The notes below the pieces were generated by a model. The model did no database searches and was not told the origin of the DNA. It was given only the letters and a program-made list of their open reading frames with translations. From Archivesica marissinica (Eukaryota; Mollusca; Bivalvia; Venerida; Vesicomyidae): 64,000 nt of DNA. Below are positions 1 to 12,100 of the stretch, piece by piece. The position numbers were made by a program, and so were the translations under genes. Numbering within the stretch: position 1 is the first letter of the stretch; each line of letters opens with the position of its first letter. The stretch spans positions 41,683,823 through 41,747,822 of the forward strand of contig CM026394.1 in assembly GCA_014843695.1 (NCBI GenBank), in the 5' to 3' direction.

Positions 1-204
1 GTTTATTCATACATCCTGGGGCAATTTCTTTTGTATTGGAAGGTTTTATGGTGGCTTCAAATTGTAAAAGTAGACAACGTATCGGATTTACGAGTTTATT
101 TTATTTTTGCAAATATTATATTTTTTCCGAATATTCGAATACTGGAATAGTATTCGGATATTCGGACGTCCGAGCGAATATTCGTATATTCGTTGCCATC
201 CCTA
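1..204 (-). mobile_element. Truncated copy of hAT-type MITE (family of 34510-35504)
   Basis: The right edge ends in the terminal sequence TTGCCATCCCTA, which is the inverted form of the TAGGGATGGCAA start of the complete copy at 34510. It carries the same AT-rich ATTCGAATATTCG-type repeats and the same internal segment about a GGGGCAATTTCTTTTGTATT stretch. The other end lies outside the window. It has no transposase. Confidence 0.75.
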
Positions 205-224
205 GTTTTAATCATATTTTTGCG

Positions 225-305
225 AGTGTATGCCAAAACCCACAGATTTCCGGACCAAAGTAGGGTGGTCGTCTTATAAGTGAGATCACCTTATAGGCGA
301 GTATG
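225..305. repeat. Dispersed repeat fragment (family also at 22795, 34302 and 42425)
   Basis: Words such as GAGTGTATGCCAAAACCCACAGATTTC followed by a GTCGTCTTATAAG-like segment recur near 22860-22955, 34302-34490 and 42480-42560. At 34302-34490 the family is arranged as an inverted repeat, so it is probably a foldback DNA element. Confidence 0.5.
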
Positions 306-468
306 GACAAAATGAAAAGCTTGAGGGTTTCTCCTAAAATGTTTTCCAAATTATGCTTATGTTCAACTCTATTTATTTACTGTCTATAGTAAATTTGTTT
401 TTAATTCCATTGTTTGAAGAACCAACACATCTTACAGTGATTTGTTACCATAGGGATATACTATAATG

Positions 469-551
469 GTCTATTTATAGGATGTTTATTGTGAGGTCTA
501 TTTATAGGATGTTTATTGTGAGGTCTATTTATAGGATGTTTATTGTGAGGT
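469..551. repeat. 27-bp tandem repeat, about 3 copies
   Basis: The unit GTCTATTTATAGGATGTTTA plus TTGTGAG occurs three times in a row with no visible change. The surrounding bases (306-933) hold no recognisable exon; they are AT-rich intron sequence. Confidence 0.9.
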
Positions 552-933
552 ATTAAAAGCCTATGTAAGTGTCAGAGCTGGTAGAAAATAACATCTCATA
601 GGATTGGCTTCATCGGCTGCTCAAATGATCTGCTTATTTTTGTAGGGGAAACTGTTTATTGGTGATTGTTTTTTCAGATGATTAGCCTCACATTAGGACC
701 TTGGGACACATTATCTTATAATAGAAGCTGTCTACATTCTGAGACAGTTGTTTATTATCGATGTGCTATAATGACTTCCACTTACATAACGTACAACAGT
801 GCACTTATGCACAGACGCTTGCTGTCTGAAATGGCTTCATGTTCAAAACCCCAATTTTTAAAAAATTTTTTTTTAATAACATGACTTTTTTTTTTAATAA
901 CTATGGCTTTGGTAGTGACGGGGTATAATTTTA

Positions 934-1431
934 AAGCGACATTACATCGCAAAAAGCCCCAAAAAATGCACTGTTAGCGTATAAATGCATTGCTACTACA
1001 AATTCTTCCGAATACATTCGAACACTAACATTGAATCAATAAACAGTGTTTTTGTGGTCTACAAACTTTCAAAAGTGACGTTTCATATACCTGTCATCCA
1101 CGCTCCTGAATTGACATTTCTTTGTCATTGTAGTCAATACTAAATCGCTTAAAGATAATAAATTTATCTAAGATTAGTCTACAAATAAATATGTATAGGC
1201 ACAGATGTGAGATATAACGGTATATCTGTATCATAAATCTCGTTATTCGGGATACGCATGTATGTCGACCCTGTTTACATTATATTGTTATGTCAACAAA
1301 CCGTGTATACAACGCTTGTTTATTAGTTGAATTACTCAATTTTTGAGGCAAATATTTGGAAACAAATTATACCATATAGTAGGAAATTAAATGCTGTATA
1401 AATTTGCGTTTTCACTGATGTAGTGTCGCTT
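934..1431. mobile_element. Tc1/mariner-like MITE, copy 1
   Basis: A 498-bp element bounded by inverted ends AAGCGACATTACATCG and CACTGATGTAGTGTCGCTT. A TA lies directly outside each end, as expected for a TA target duplication. The same element lies at 35629-36140. There is no coding capacity, so it is non-autonomous. Confidence 0.8.
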
Positions 1432-2910
1432 TAAACTCATGGATATGGCCTTGACAGTGACAGGGTGTCATTTTTAAACTTGCATAGATATGGCCTTGAT
1501 AGCGATGGGGTGTCATTTTTAAACTTGCATAGATATGGCCTTGACAGTGACGGGTTGTCATTTTTAAACTTGTTCTGATATGGCCTTGATAGCGACAGGG
1601 TGTCATTTTTAACTTGTTTTGTTTGATATGGCCTTAATAGCTACAGGGTGTCATTTTTAAGCTTGCATGAATATGGCCTTGATAGCGACGCGATGTTATT
1701 TTTAAACTTGCATGAATATGACCGTGATAGTTAGGGGTGTAACGATGCATCGCAATAGACAGCGTCACGATAGTCAACCATCGATGGTAAATATGACCAT
1801 CGATAGTATTGACTATTGCGGCATTACTCTCGCAATAGTTTCGATAGTTGCCAGGGGTGGCGAAATCAGTCATTTGTTACGCCGGGCAAGTAGATTTTCG
1901 AATGTAACTTGTCCGTGGACAAGTAAAAATACCGGCGAGTGCATTTACTTCATGTTCCCATGGCATTTAAATCGTATTTTAATGAGAAAGCATCGGCGAA
2001 TTTTCTTGTTTTTTCCTGCGGAACTTCCGCAATGAACACAAGCCAGCCGACAACGGTGGCGGACAACAATTCCCAGCCGACAATAACCTGAATAAGAACC
2101 GGAAATGTCAAGAGTTATCGCCCGTCACATAAAAACTGTGTAAAATGCGGTGGGTATGTAATTTATTTTCCGCTCAAAACAAGCCAGCTGTCAATAAGAA
2201 AAACTACTGTCGAAAATGGCTTCTTTGGTACTGAATAGTGAGCAAAGTAGGCGATGTGACCCTCATAATCCCGGGTATGGGTAATTTAAAGTGCTATAGC
2301 GCATGCGTCAGTTACAAGTATACTACGCGGTCGCTAAATCGATATACGGGAACGGATACGTGACGCAGCCTTATTATTGAAGACGACAGGTAAACAATCA
2401 TGTAACTTAGCGGGACTGTGTATCGATTTTTAAATAAGGTTGATTTATATTATTTAAAAAAATAAAGTTTGGATATACGGGCAAGTGGGTTTTCACTACG
2501 GACAAGTCAATTAGTGCAGTGTGTTCGATGTCATGATAATAAAGAAAAAATTGCATGCTAATAAATAAATACACAAAACTTGTGTATTCCATGCGAAACA
2601 GAATATTTTTTAAATTAATATGTATTTACACAATACTATTGCAATAGTCCTACAACTATCGCAATACTATTGCAATAGTATTTTAACTATCGCAATACTA
2701 TCGCAATAGTAAAATTGACCCCAATAGTCACCCCTAGTGATAGTGACGGCATGTCATTTTTAAACTTGCATGAATATGGCCGTGATAGTGACGTGCATGA
2801 TGTTATTTTTAAACTTGCATGAATATGGCCGTGATAGTGACGTGATGTTATTTTTAAACTTGCATGAATATGGCCGTGATAGTGACGGCATGTCATTTTT
2901 AACTTGGCCT
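1432..2910. repeat. 45-bp minisatellite, split by a MITE
   Basis: Imperfect copies of a roughly 45-bp unit (core GTGTCATTTTTAAACTTGCA then GATATGGCC) run from 1432 to 1731 and again from 2737 to 2910. The interruption is a 1,005-bp hAT-type element, so the array is older than that insertion. Confidence 0.85.
1732..2736 (+). mobile_element. hAT-type MITE, copy A, with 8-bp target duplication
   Basis: The element begins TAGGGGTGTAACG and ends GTCACCCCTA, an imperfect terminal inverted repeat. It is flanked by an exact 8-bp direct repeat GTGATAGT (1724-1731 and 2737-2744), the target duplication typical of hAT transposons. Subterminal regions are rich in short CAATAGT/ACTATCG words in both orientations. 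A second, nearly identical copy is at 59624-60653. I see no transposase, so it depends on an autonomous relative. The 107-codon open frame inside is probably chance. Confidence 0.9.
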
Positions 2911-2962
2911 AAACAAATTGTATGTATAGTGTCAAGCCTAAAGTGTATCATAATGTTCTTAA

Positions 2963-3148
2963 CCCGTAACCTGCCAATCACGACTAAAGTCACTTTTGCA
3001 AACAGCATAGAGCCACAGGCTGTTTGCTATTCGGATAGTGGAGCTGAAACACTTGTCCTAATATCAAACAACGTAGATCCTGATCAGACGCTGCATAGTG
3101 ATCTATGTTGTTTGCACATTCCGTCTAATTTATTTTGGCAGGTTATGG
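2963..3148. mobile_element. TTAA-type foldback MITE, family 2
   Basis: Ends CCCGTAACCTGCCA and TGGCAGGTTATGG are inverted to each other, and both are bordered by TTAA, the target of piggyBac-type elements. A related copy is at 21047-21257. It contains an internal hairpin built from CAAACAACGTAGATCC and GATCTATGTTGTTTG. Confidence 0.75.
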
Positions 3149-3194
3149 TTAACAACAATTTTTATATGAAAATGTTTTTTGGTTTTTAACCAAA

Positions 3195-3300
3195 AACCGT
3201 TTGACCAGATCCCAAGCGTGTGTGCACTTATGTTTGTTTAATACAGCACATTCCTGTGTACTAATGTTTGTTTAATACAGCACATTCCTGTGTACTATAT
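3195..3300. repeat. Short tandem duplication, about 36 bp x 2
   Basis: The segment TATGTTTGTTTAATACAGCA then CATTCCTGTGTACT appears twice in a row. No other feature is visible between 3149 and 3500. Confidence 0.75.
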
Positions 3301-3515
3301 AATTACAGATATATTGAGGTTGGTTAATGGCCGGTTCCCAAACCAATTAAATGTACATAATTGGATTTAGTAGTTTTTCCTGTATAAGATTACGTTATAT
3401 ATTCGCGGTTTCAGGAGTTTTCGTCAGTTCACTTGACGACAGATTCTGAACATGCCAAGTGTAGATTACGTTACATATTTGCAAACATTCTATTTACTTT
3501 TCATTATTTCTTGTT

Positions 3516-3750
3516 AGTTTATACACATTTATTTTAGCTCGATTGCGAAACAAGTTCTTATAACTTATATTAATCACTCTCGAAACCTCATTCCTGATGG
3601 AATCCATTGCCACAAGGGAGAGAGAAGAGGCATGTGGAATTTAAATGCCTTGCCTAAGGGCACAATCGTAACGTAACGGCTCCAGCGGGGCTCGAATTCC
3701 AGGCCTTTCGCACATGAAGCGAACATGCTACCACTGCGCTATCGCGACTT
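3516..3750 (-). mobile_element. tRNA-derived SINE, family A
   Basis: On the minus strand this begins with a tRNA-like head (GATAGCGCAGTGGTAGCATG as box A; a box B of the GAATTCGAGCCCC type). It continues with a body containing CCTTAGGCAAGGCATTTAAA and GAGAGAAGAGGC on the opposite strand, and ends in an AT-rich tail. Imperfect direct repeats flank it (3501-3515 TCATTATTTCTTGTT, 3751-3765 TCATGATTTCTTGTT). Relatives lie at 10738, 28830, 29620, 30913, 48240 and 57838. Confidence 0.85.
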
Positions 3751-3895
3751 TCATGATTTCTTGTTGATTCACTTGATGGCACATTCTGATCTTGCAAAAC
3801 CCTATCGTGAATCAGTTAAGATAATACTGCAGAATGCCATGTTGAGCCATTTCAGTGAGATACCCGGAGACATTGCTGATTAGGTAAAAGTTGCA

Positions 3896-4125
3896 TTCGC
3901 TTCGGTTGTGATAGGTACCCAGTTTACGCCCACCTGTTGTGAGAGGCACGCAGTTCACACCCAGCTGTAGCCATTACAATTGTGTCCTTAGGCAAGGTAC
4001 TTATTTTCCACGTTGCCTCTTCTCTCTCCCACTTTCCACAGTGCCTCTTCTCTCTCCCTCATAGCGATGGATTCCATCAGGAATGAGGTCTAGAGAGTGG
4101 AGAGGCTATAACGACTCACTTATTT
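3896..4125 (+). mobile_element. Degenerate SINE, family A
   Basis: The head is badly decayed, but the body words TGTCCTTAGGCAAGGTACTT, GCGATGGATTCCATCAGGAA and GAGGTCTAGAGAGTGGA match family A. The CTCTTCTCTCTCCC segment is duplicated. Confidence 0.7.
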
Positions 4126-4228
4126 ATTGATTATTGAGTCATATGTACATAATTATGTAGTACAGTATGCCTTATCAGCAGTAAGAAGATCAAGTTAGTA
4201 ATTGGTCTCTTCAATTGTGGAGTAAAGG

Positions 4229-4524
4229 CAGGGTTCATTCTAGGTCAGAATTTTTGTGAGAAGTGAGAAAGCGTGTGATCGCGTCCTTAAATGGTGTTAT
4301 TTAAAACAAAATATGGTTAAAATGCACAGTATGACCATTAAATACAACATTTGAATAGAATAATTGCTTTATAATGGGCCAGTGTATCTTACTGGCCAAA
4401 ATTTTGTATGAATATTGTAAAAAAAGAACATTTTTTAGAAACAATTATTTTTTAGCGAGAAGAGGGCGAATTCAAGGTCCCTAGGGCGACTATTTTGTCC
4501 ACATCGCCCGCTAAAATGATCCCT
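4229..4524 (+). mobile_element. Non-autonomous DNA element, CAGGGTTCATTCTAG family
   Basis: It starts CAGGGTTCATTCTAGGTCAG and ends GCTAAAATGATCCC, roughly inverted to the start. Recurrent internal words are ACCATTAAATACAACA and GGGCCAGTGTATCTTACTGG. Other copies: 18517-19496, a fragment at 20856, 29426-29615, 47930-48065 (minus) and 62821-62935. Confidence 0.7.
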
Positions 4525-4536
4525 TATACTGTATAT

Positions 4537-4775
4537 TTTCAGAAGACCGCCTCCGTTGTCGAGTTGTTACGGTCGCTGAGTTGTATACCACTGTAACCTA
4601 TCATCATCATTGATTGTCACGGTTGTCTCATTATATGAAAAAGTTTGCAGTTTCTTACGAAGGTTGGTGCTGGTACTGGTTAACCGCTAGAGCCTGCCCA
4701 GGAAATGTGTTGGGTAAATTGCCCGTCGCTCAAATAGGTAACCGCTAGCGACGTTAGATAAACCTAAATAAAAAA
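4537..4775 (+). mobile_element. tRNA-derived SINE, family B, degenerate
   Basis: Begins ACCGCCTCCGTTGTCGAG (box A-like) and shares TTGTATACCACTGTAACCTA and GTTAACCGCTAGAGCCTGCC with better copies at 20064 and 21756. It ends 20 bases before MLH1 exon 9. Confidence 0.75.
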
Positions 4776-4794
4776 AATATAATTATATTTTCAG

Positions 4795-4907
4795 AGAATT
4801 GTTAGATGTACACCATACCGATGACAAGTTGGCATTCAAGCTCGAAGGTTTTGTGACCAATGCTAATTACAACACAAAGAGAGGAACGTTTCTCCTGTTT
4901 ATAAACC
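4795..4907 (+). CDS. MLH1: MLH1 exon 9 equivalent
   Basis: The acceptor ATATTTTCAG lies at 4785-4794 and the donor C|GTACGT after 4907. It is 113 nt, the same length as human exon 9, and starts at the third base of an Arg codon just as the human exon does (c.678). It encodes [37 protein letters not shown] and the first base of His. This is the transducer part of the N-terminal GHKL ATPase module. It is the first MLH1 exon in the window; exon 8 was not found upstream. Confidence 0.95.
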
Positions 4908-6091
4908 GTACGTAGAGTCCGTATATTGTATCAACACCACAGACCTCAAAATAGGCTTACAAAAAGTGTAGATCCAGATGAGCTGGCTCATGACGAGCAG
5001 TTTCATCAGGATCTGCACTTTTTGCCAATAATATTACTATTTTTAGACGTAATTACCCATTTTGATAAATGAACTGGTCCAAAATGTAATTTTCTTAACC
5101 ATTTCCCTCTTGACGCCATTACCAATACAACACACATTGACAATGTAGTAGTCAAACCAATGTTCATAATAAATGTCAGAATCTCATGTAGTCCCAGTAA
5201 TATCTATGGAGGTGGGATAGATATGGCGACTACTTATCCACTGCATGATAGCTAAATGGCTGTCGTTTGTATGGAGATATAATAGTATATTAACCTAAAT
5301 CTCTGTGTAGTCCCAGTAATATATATGGAGGTGGGATAGATATGGCGACTACTTATCTACTGCATGATAGCTAAATGGCTGTCATTTGTATGGAGATATA
5401 ATAGTATATTAACCTAAATCTCTATGTAGACCCAGTAATATCTATGGAGGTGGGATAGATATGGCGACTACTTATCCACTGCATGATAGCTAAATGGCTG
5501 TCGTTTGTATGGAGATATAATGGTATATTAACCTGAATCTCTATGTAGTCCCAGTAATATCTATGGAGGTGGGATAGATATGGAGACTACTTATCCACTG
5601 CATGATAGCTAAATGGCTGTCGTTTGTATGGAGATATAATAGTATATTAACCTAAATCTCTATGTAGTCCCAGTAATATCTATGGAGGTGGGATAGATAT
5701 GGCGACTACTTATCAACTGCATGATAGCTAAATGGCTGTCGTTTGTATGGAGATATAATAGTATATTAACCCATTCAACACCACAGACCTCTAAATAGGC
5801 TTACAAAAACTGTAGATCCAGATGAGCCGGCTCGTGACGAGCCGTCTTATCAGGATCTGCACTTTTTGCCAGTGATATGACTATTTTTAGACATAATTAC
5901 CCATTTTGATAAATGAACTTGTCCAAATGTGATTTTCTGATTCATTTATTGGTTTATGAATATCATATACCAGTCCATGTGAGTTACTTGGTGTTGAATG
6001 GGTTAACCTAAATCTCTATGTAGTCTCAGTAATATCTATGGAGGTGGGATACATATGGCGACTACTGAATACTCTCACTATACTATACTAT

Positions 6092-6135
<44 letters not shown>

Positions 6136-9100
6136 GTTCTGACCAGACGGTTACAGTAACACCAGATGAAGCAAATGTGAAGCCACTATGATCGTAGATA
6201 ACAGTAATCAGGGCCCGTGCTCATAAAACTTCCTGAGCACGGTCTCCATTCTCATGCTCGAAATCGTGGAATTTGATAGGTCGAGGACTGAGCTGTGCTC
6301 AGTCTCGGCCTGTCAAATTGCCGTATTTCGAGTAAAGCTAAAAAGCAAACTCAAACTGCAAACCACAAACCTTTAAACATTGTTTTTAGCTGTTCTTCTA
6401 TCTGTAAGTCATGGAACTCCAATGTTTTTGAGTTGTTCCTTTGGCAGTCCACGTTGTTGCAGGTATTTTCATCTTGACACAACATTTGGCAAGCCTGACA
6501 GTAATGGTGAACAATTGGTTCTTGAAAGCCAATTGATGACTTGAGCGTCTCCTTGAGCTTATACACCGATTTGGTAAAGAATGTGGTTTCTGGTAAATGT
6601 GACGAAATCAAAAGCAGTAGGTCAGAAAATGCCTCTCTGGACAATGAGTGTTTCATCACAAACAACATAATTGCGGTTGATGAGCTCTGGGCAGTGTGGT
6701 ATGAACCATCATAGAGTGGTCTATCTTCTTCTGGCTCTGCAGCTTTCTCATATTTCAAAGGATGTTCATCTTCAGAGGTTGATGAGCATATACTGCTAGT
6801 ATCAGATGTACTAATATCGGAAGATGATTGCAAATCAGAATAATCTGATGGGCTGCTTGATGAAATATCAGCAATATTGTTATCAGTTTCAATTGTCAAG
6901 GCAAAATTACTAGAACTATTTGTTATTCTTGGTGGTACATGCTTATGATGGACAGCCATTCTTCTGCTTAACCCATGATGAAGTGACCTTTTGTAACGCT
7001 TTTTCTTTGGTGTTCTCAACTCAGTGTCAGACGAACTGTCATCTATATTACAACCACTGCTTGATGATGCCATTGTCTGCAAGTTCACATGTGCATGTAT
7101 CGATGGTTCATGTGTATCAATGCATTTATATTCATAGAATGCATAAGACATATACACGTAGTGACGTATTCAATATTAAAATTGTTTTTAAAAACATCAT
7201 TAAACTGTCAGTTTAGATTAAGACCAACTGTTGTTAATAACTATATTATTTTGTGCACGTTGTTGTTTTTGACAACTTGTGTGAAGTTTCCGCGCTGTCT
7301 TTTCGTGACACACGGTAAAATGGCATGGGAGTTATGCGATAATTATGTTATATCAGCTATTGTATTGTACGATATTACCAAACTGTGTACGAAATGTACT
7401 GGGTACGAGATGACCAGGTACCATTATCATAACGTAGGCGAAAAGATCCGAGGTTTTTCCGAATGGCACCGGCTTTTGTTCGTGAAACGACTAGCGATTG
7501 GTCCGATTCTAATACTAGTGCCATCATTAGCCAATCAGATATCGGTTTCTTTCTAGCATCTCGCGCCATAAATCACCGGGAATTTTGCAATTCACCATTC
7601 TTTCTTCAAATTCTGAGACAGAATACTCTTGTAATCAAAATAAATAATAAATACCGGTACTCACCACTCGTGAGTATCAGGAATTTATAAATATTCGTAA
7701 GTAATTAAGAGACGGAAAAAATGTCGAAGAACACGCACGCTGTGATGCAATGGACAAGCGACGGCGACAAAGTGTCTGTTCATCACCTACGACATATCGA
7801 AGACCCCAGAAAGGAATTTGATGATTATCAAATCGACGACACCGGAACTGCCAAATACCCGGGATTTCCTGGAAAGTGGGAATTTTTGGTGCTGGCAGTT
7901 GGGGGTAGGTAACATTTTTATCATGTTCATATTAAACTAGAGTGGGGGTACCAATGCTAGCGCAGTACCAATGCTAGCTTAATTTCTACTGATCGCTGCA
8001 AATTCCTGTTAAATATAAAAATATCACAATATTTTGTTCCATGAACGTAAACACGCATATCCAGTCACCATTTTGTATGCGGTCATGTGACATGTTCATC
8101 GTCTGTTTTTTTCCACACAGATGCATTTGTAGCAAATTTAAGCTAGCGTTGGTACCCCCACTCTACATGCACAATTTATCTGTCTGGTTCAGTGGGTTTT
8201 CAGTTTAGATTGCAAAAGGGTAGGGCCAATGCATTATGTGTTAGCCCTGTCCATCCCCCGTCTGTGCATGCGTGCAGGGTTTTATGAGAGATTTATCTGA
8301 TGGGGAGGGGGGGCATCTGCCGGAGCGAGTGTAGAATTGGTCTGTGCCTAACACACTAACCCTGCCCATTTGCCCCCCCCCCCCTCCAACCAGTTAAATT
8401 GAAGTTTAAAATAATGCTAAAGAAAACTTGTTTTTACCAAGGCTGTTACTATATATATTAACTTATACTCCAAAGACACATCACAATGTAATTTCATAAC
8501 GCAAGGACGGCTGCGAAATGTAATTTATAATCATATATAAATTCGAAATAAGTGCATCAAATGTACATAGATGATTGTTATATATCGTTGGTAATTATAC
8601 CCCCACCAAACTTTGTAGTCCCGTCACGTCCCGATTTGCGTTAGTTTTTGGGTACCTACTATCACTGCAACCCTCATTCCAATCGCCTTCAAACTTCACA
8701 TGCTTACTTATCTAGGTCCATATTTTGTTTCTATTGCCTACCCATGCGGCCCCTGTTTTCTTCAGGAAGTAAGCTGCAAATGGAGCAATGGCTCAAAACC
8801 AATGAAAAGAGAAAAGTCGTCGGTGAAAAGAGGAAAGTTGCCAGTCAGGATAGTGGTATGTATAGACCGGAAACTTGTGTTTATTAATTTATCGCTATTA
8901 ATAGATGAATATATTCTATGCCTTTACAAAACAAAAACAAGATATGCTACATTTAATTACATTGGTTTAAATAATAGTTTATTTTATTAAATGTACATGT
9001 CATATATGACACAGGCATCAGATATGTCTGTGGCCCAGGGTTAACAAATTTAAAATTTTAGCAAATATGGTCATATCAAATGGAAGGTCTTGAGACATTC

Positions 9101-12100
9101 ACTCTGGTGCTCTTTTTGTCGAAATCGGATGATTACGGCATCCAAGATGGCCACCCAAAGGTCATCCTCTTCAAATTTCAAATGCCTTTTTCTCGGTAAC
9201 CATTAGGCAAAAGCCTAGTCACCAAATTTCATGGTTGTGATCATTAGGCCCTAGATTGCAAAATTGTTAAAAAGACGTCATTATGTAATCCAAGATGGCC
9301 GCTTTCTAAAATTAGTTCAAATTCTTTAAAAATCTTTTCATGAAGTGCCTGACCGATTGAAATCATTTCAACTACCAGACTGATTTTGATGATTTTGAAA
9401 CTTTGTAGGAATGATCGATAGACTATGCCCTTTCAAAGTTGTTAACATCGTGATACCAGGGTGGTAAAAGGGCGTGTCCCAGGGATCAAATAGGATGATC
9501 AACAGATAACGTCCTTTCAGATTTGTTCTATGAATATAGGGCGTTTAAATTGCCAGCCTCTGTCCAGAACTGTTTAGCCCCTGTCCGGAACGGTTTTCTT
9601 CAATACTTTTGGTCCTCTATGGAATATTTTCATGGAATTTTATAGATACAAGTCCAGACCTTTCCACTTGTGCTCCGAAGACCACTGATCCCCTGGCCAA
9701 AAAAAAGTTGGTGACAGAAGATGCTCGGAAGACCACTGATCCCACAGCCAGAAAAAAGTTGGTGACAGAAGATAATGTTGAGGTATGATATTTATTTTGA
9801 TTGTGCCACCGCAACGATCGTTGCCAGAGACATATGTAGTGTTCACCTTGTTTGTAGGCTCACTTATTTATATTGATTTTCATTACCTTTGCATTAATTT
9901 TTGCTATTGATTATCAAAAGACTTGCACCCATGCCCAAGGTCGCTATTGCTAAAAATAGATTATAGCACAGTTTTCTGGTGTCATTTCATTGTCTGACAT
10001 TTTACATGTTCATTGCTATTCATCATGGGAAGACACTTGTATGTATTGAAAATGGGCTTTGCTCTGTTACGAACTCAAAAAATACATCCTAATAAATTTA
10101 ACAGAAATAATTAATGTAACATTTCAGGCTAAGCAGGCGAAAGCAGCCGAAAATCGACAGAAAAACGAACAGCTACACAAACGCCACGACACAAACGACT
10201 CGATGTCACGACTAATGCTGGAAACAAGACAGGGTGCATTTGAGACTGACATACACAAGATACTTGACATTGTCAGGGAAACAGACAGAAAGGTAAATAT
10301 TTGTTATTCAACCGCAATTTATTATGCCCCCCTCGAAGAAGCTCCTGTTATATGCCACATTCGGAAAATAATATGATTAGAACTAGTCTTATTACTTTTA
10401 GGGTTGAAGCTAAGTGACTCTGGTGTGGCATGACCTGTCACCAGGTCATGTTATTCTAATTTCAGGGCTGAATATATAATGTCTGTAAATATCCACTCAT
10501 CCTGACGAGTAACAAAGCCTGCAGGATCAGTGGAAATTTCAACGTTTGTAATGTAAATTCATCCCCTGAATATTGAGCTCTGAATTTGGGAATTTTTCTT
10601 ATTATATGGACAGGTTGAATAGGATATTCCAACCCATTGGGCCAGCCTTAAATGAAACTGGTACACATTTAATTTTAACAGTGTTTTTAGTTGCTCGATT
10701 CACCACTTTCTATCGCCAACTGAGAGACCGGGCTTTTGTTTATACAAATTTATTTTAGCTCGATTGCGAAACAAGTTCTTTCAACTTATATAAATCACTC
10801 TCGAGACCTCATTCCTGATGGAATCCATCGCCACGAGGGAGAGAGAAGAGGCAACGTGGAATTTAAATGCCTTGCCTAAGGACATAATCGTAACGGCTCC
10901 AGCGGGGCTCGAACTCCAGACCTTTCGCACCTGAAGCGAACGCGCATCCACTGCGCCATCACGACTTCCACCGGGCTTTTAAACACTCAATCATTCAATC
11001 AAGTCCGGTTACCTTTTTAGCTCACCTAGTGAGCTATTGTTACCGCTTTCCATCCGTCGGCGTCCAAAATTTCAAATATCTTCTCGCGAACCGCTAGGCC
11101 AATGTTTGTCAAACTAGGTGAAGCTTTTTCAGTTTTGTTAAAATGGTGGTCATCGCTAAGCCAAGATGGCCGCCATCTAAAAATAGCTCCAATTCTTAAA
11201 AGTTCTTCTCACAAACCACCAGACCGATTTCGACGAAACTTGCAGGTTTGTTAAAAATGGAGGTGGTTTGTCTCATTGACACTATGTGCCTATCCTTGGC
11301 TTATTTTGACGTTCATGTAGTGACAACCAGTATTTTCTTGATTGTTATGACATATTGCACAGGTGAGCGATATAGGGCCATCATGGCCCTCTTGTTAATA
11401 ATTTGATAATGCTTTGCACTAATAATCAACAGATATTTATAACGGGCTGTTAACATGTATAGAAGGGGTATTTATAATCTGTGTTTCAGGTGGATGCAAT
11501 TGGTGATGCCATACAGAAGTTTTCAAGTTGCAAAGCATGTGTAAAGAAAATTTACAAGGTAAATGCGATGATGCATGGGAGATTTTGTCGGATAGGATTT
11601 TCAAATTTTTCCAAATGACGTCAATAGTTGGCACATTGAAAGTTTCCAAATTCTGGTGGTTTTTACGAAAAAATGTGTCGAATATCATTTATGGTGAAAA
11701 GACAGGTTATCTTGGGCACTGGCTCATTACTAAAATCTACCAGCCATGTGCTAGCACTAGTTTCAAGCCCTGCTGTCTAAGTTAAATTTTATTTTATGTT
11801 GTTTTTTTATTGGTTGTAGGTGAAAATAAATACAAAACATACCCCCCCCCCCCCCGACCGGTCCGAAAAAACACTTGCCGACCCAATTACCTATCAAATG
11901 ACCCATACTTTGAAAGTAGAGTCAGGTTTGGGTAAACTGACATATAATTCATTTTGGCATCAGTGGATGTTTAGTGAAATCACTGAAATATGATAAAAAC
12001 ATGGTGGCACATTACTGGTACTCTTGTTTGCAGAAAATGGATGCTGCAACTACATGTACATCACCTGGTAGAACAATGTCAGCATTACCAACAATGTCGC

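Noticed and set aside
1712..2035. 107-codon frame in the hAT MITE as a gene
   Set aside because: No recognisable domain; the frame in the second copy (59653-60000) diverges at the 3' end through small indels.
1..4794. MLH1 exon 8 or earlier exons in the first 4.8 kb
   Set aside because: I searched by eye for the segment that precedes RELLDV and found no match; it is probably upstream of the window.
7089..7690. Short + and - strand frames upstream of the BEN start
   Set aside because: No family resemblance or splice context; treated as promoter/leader region.
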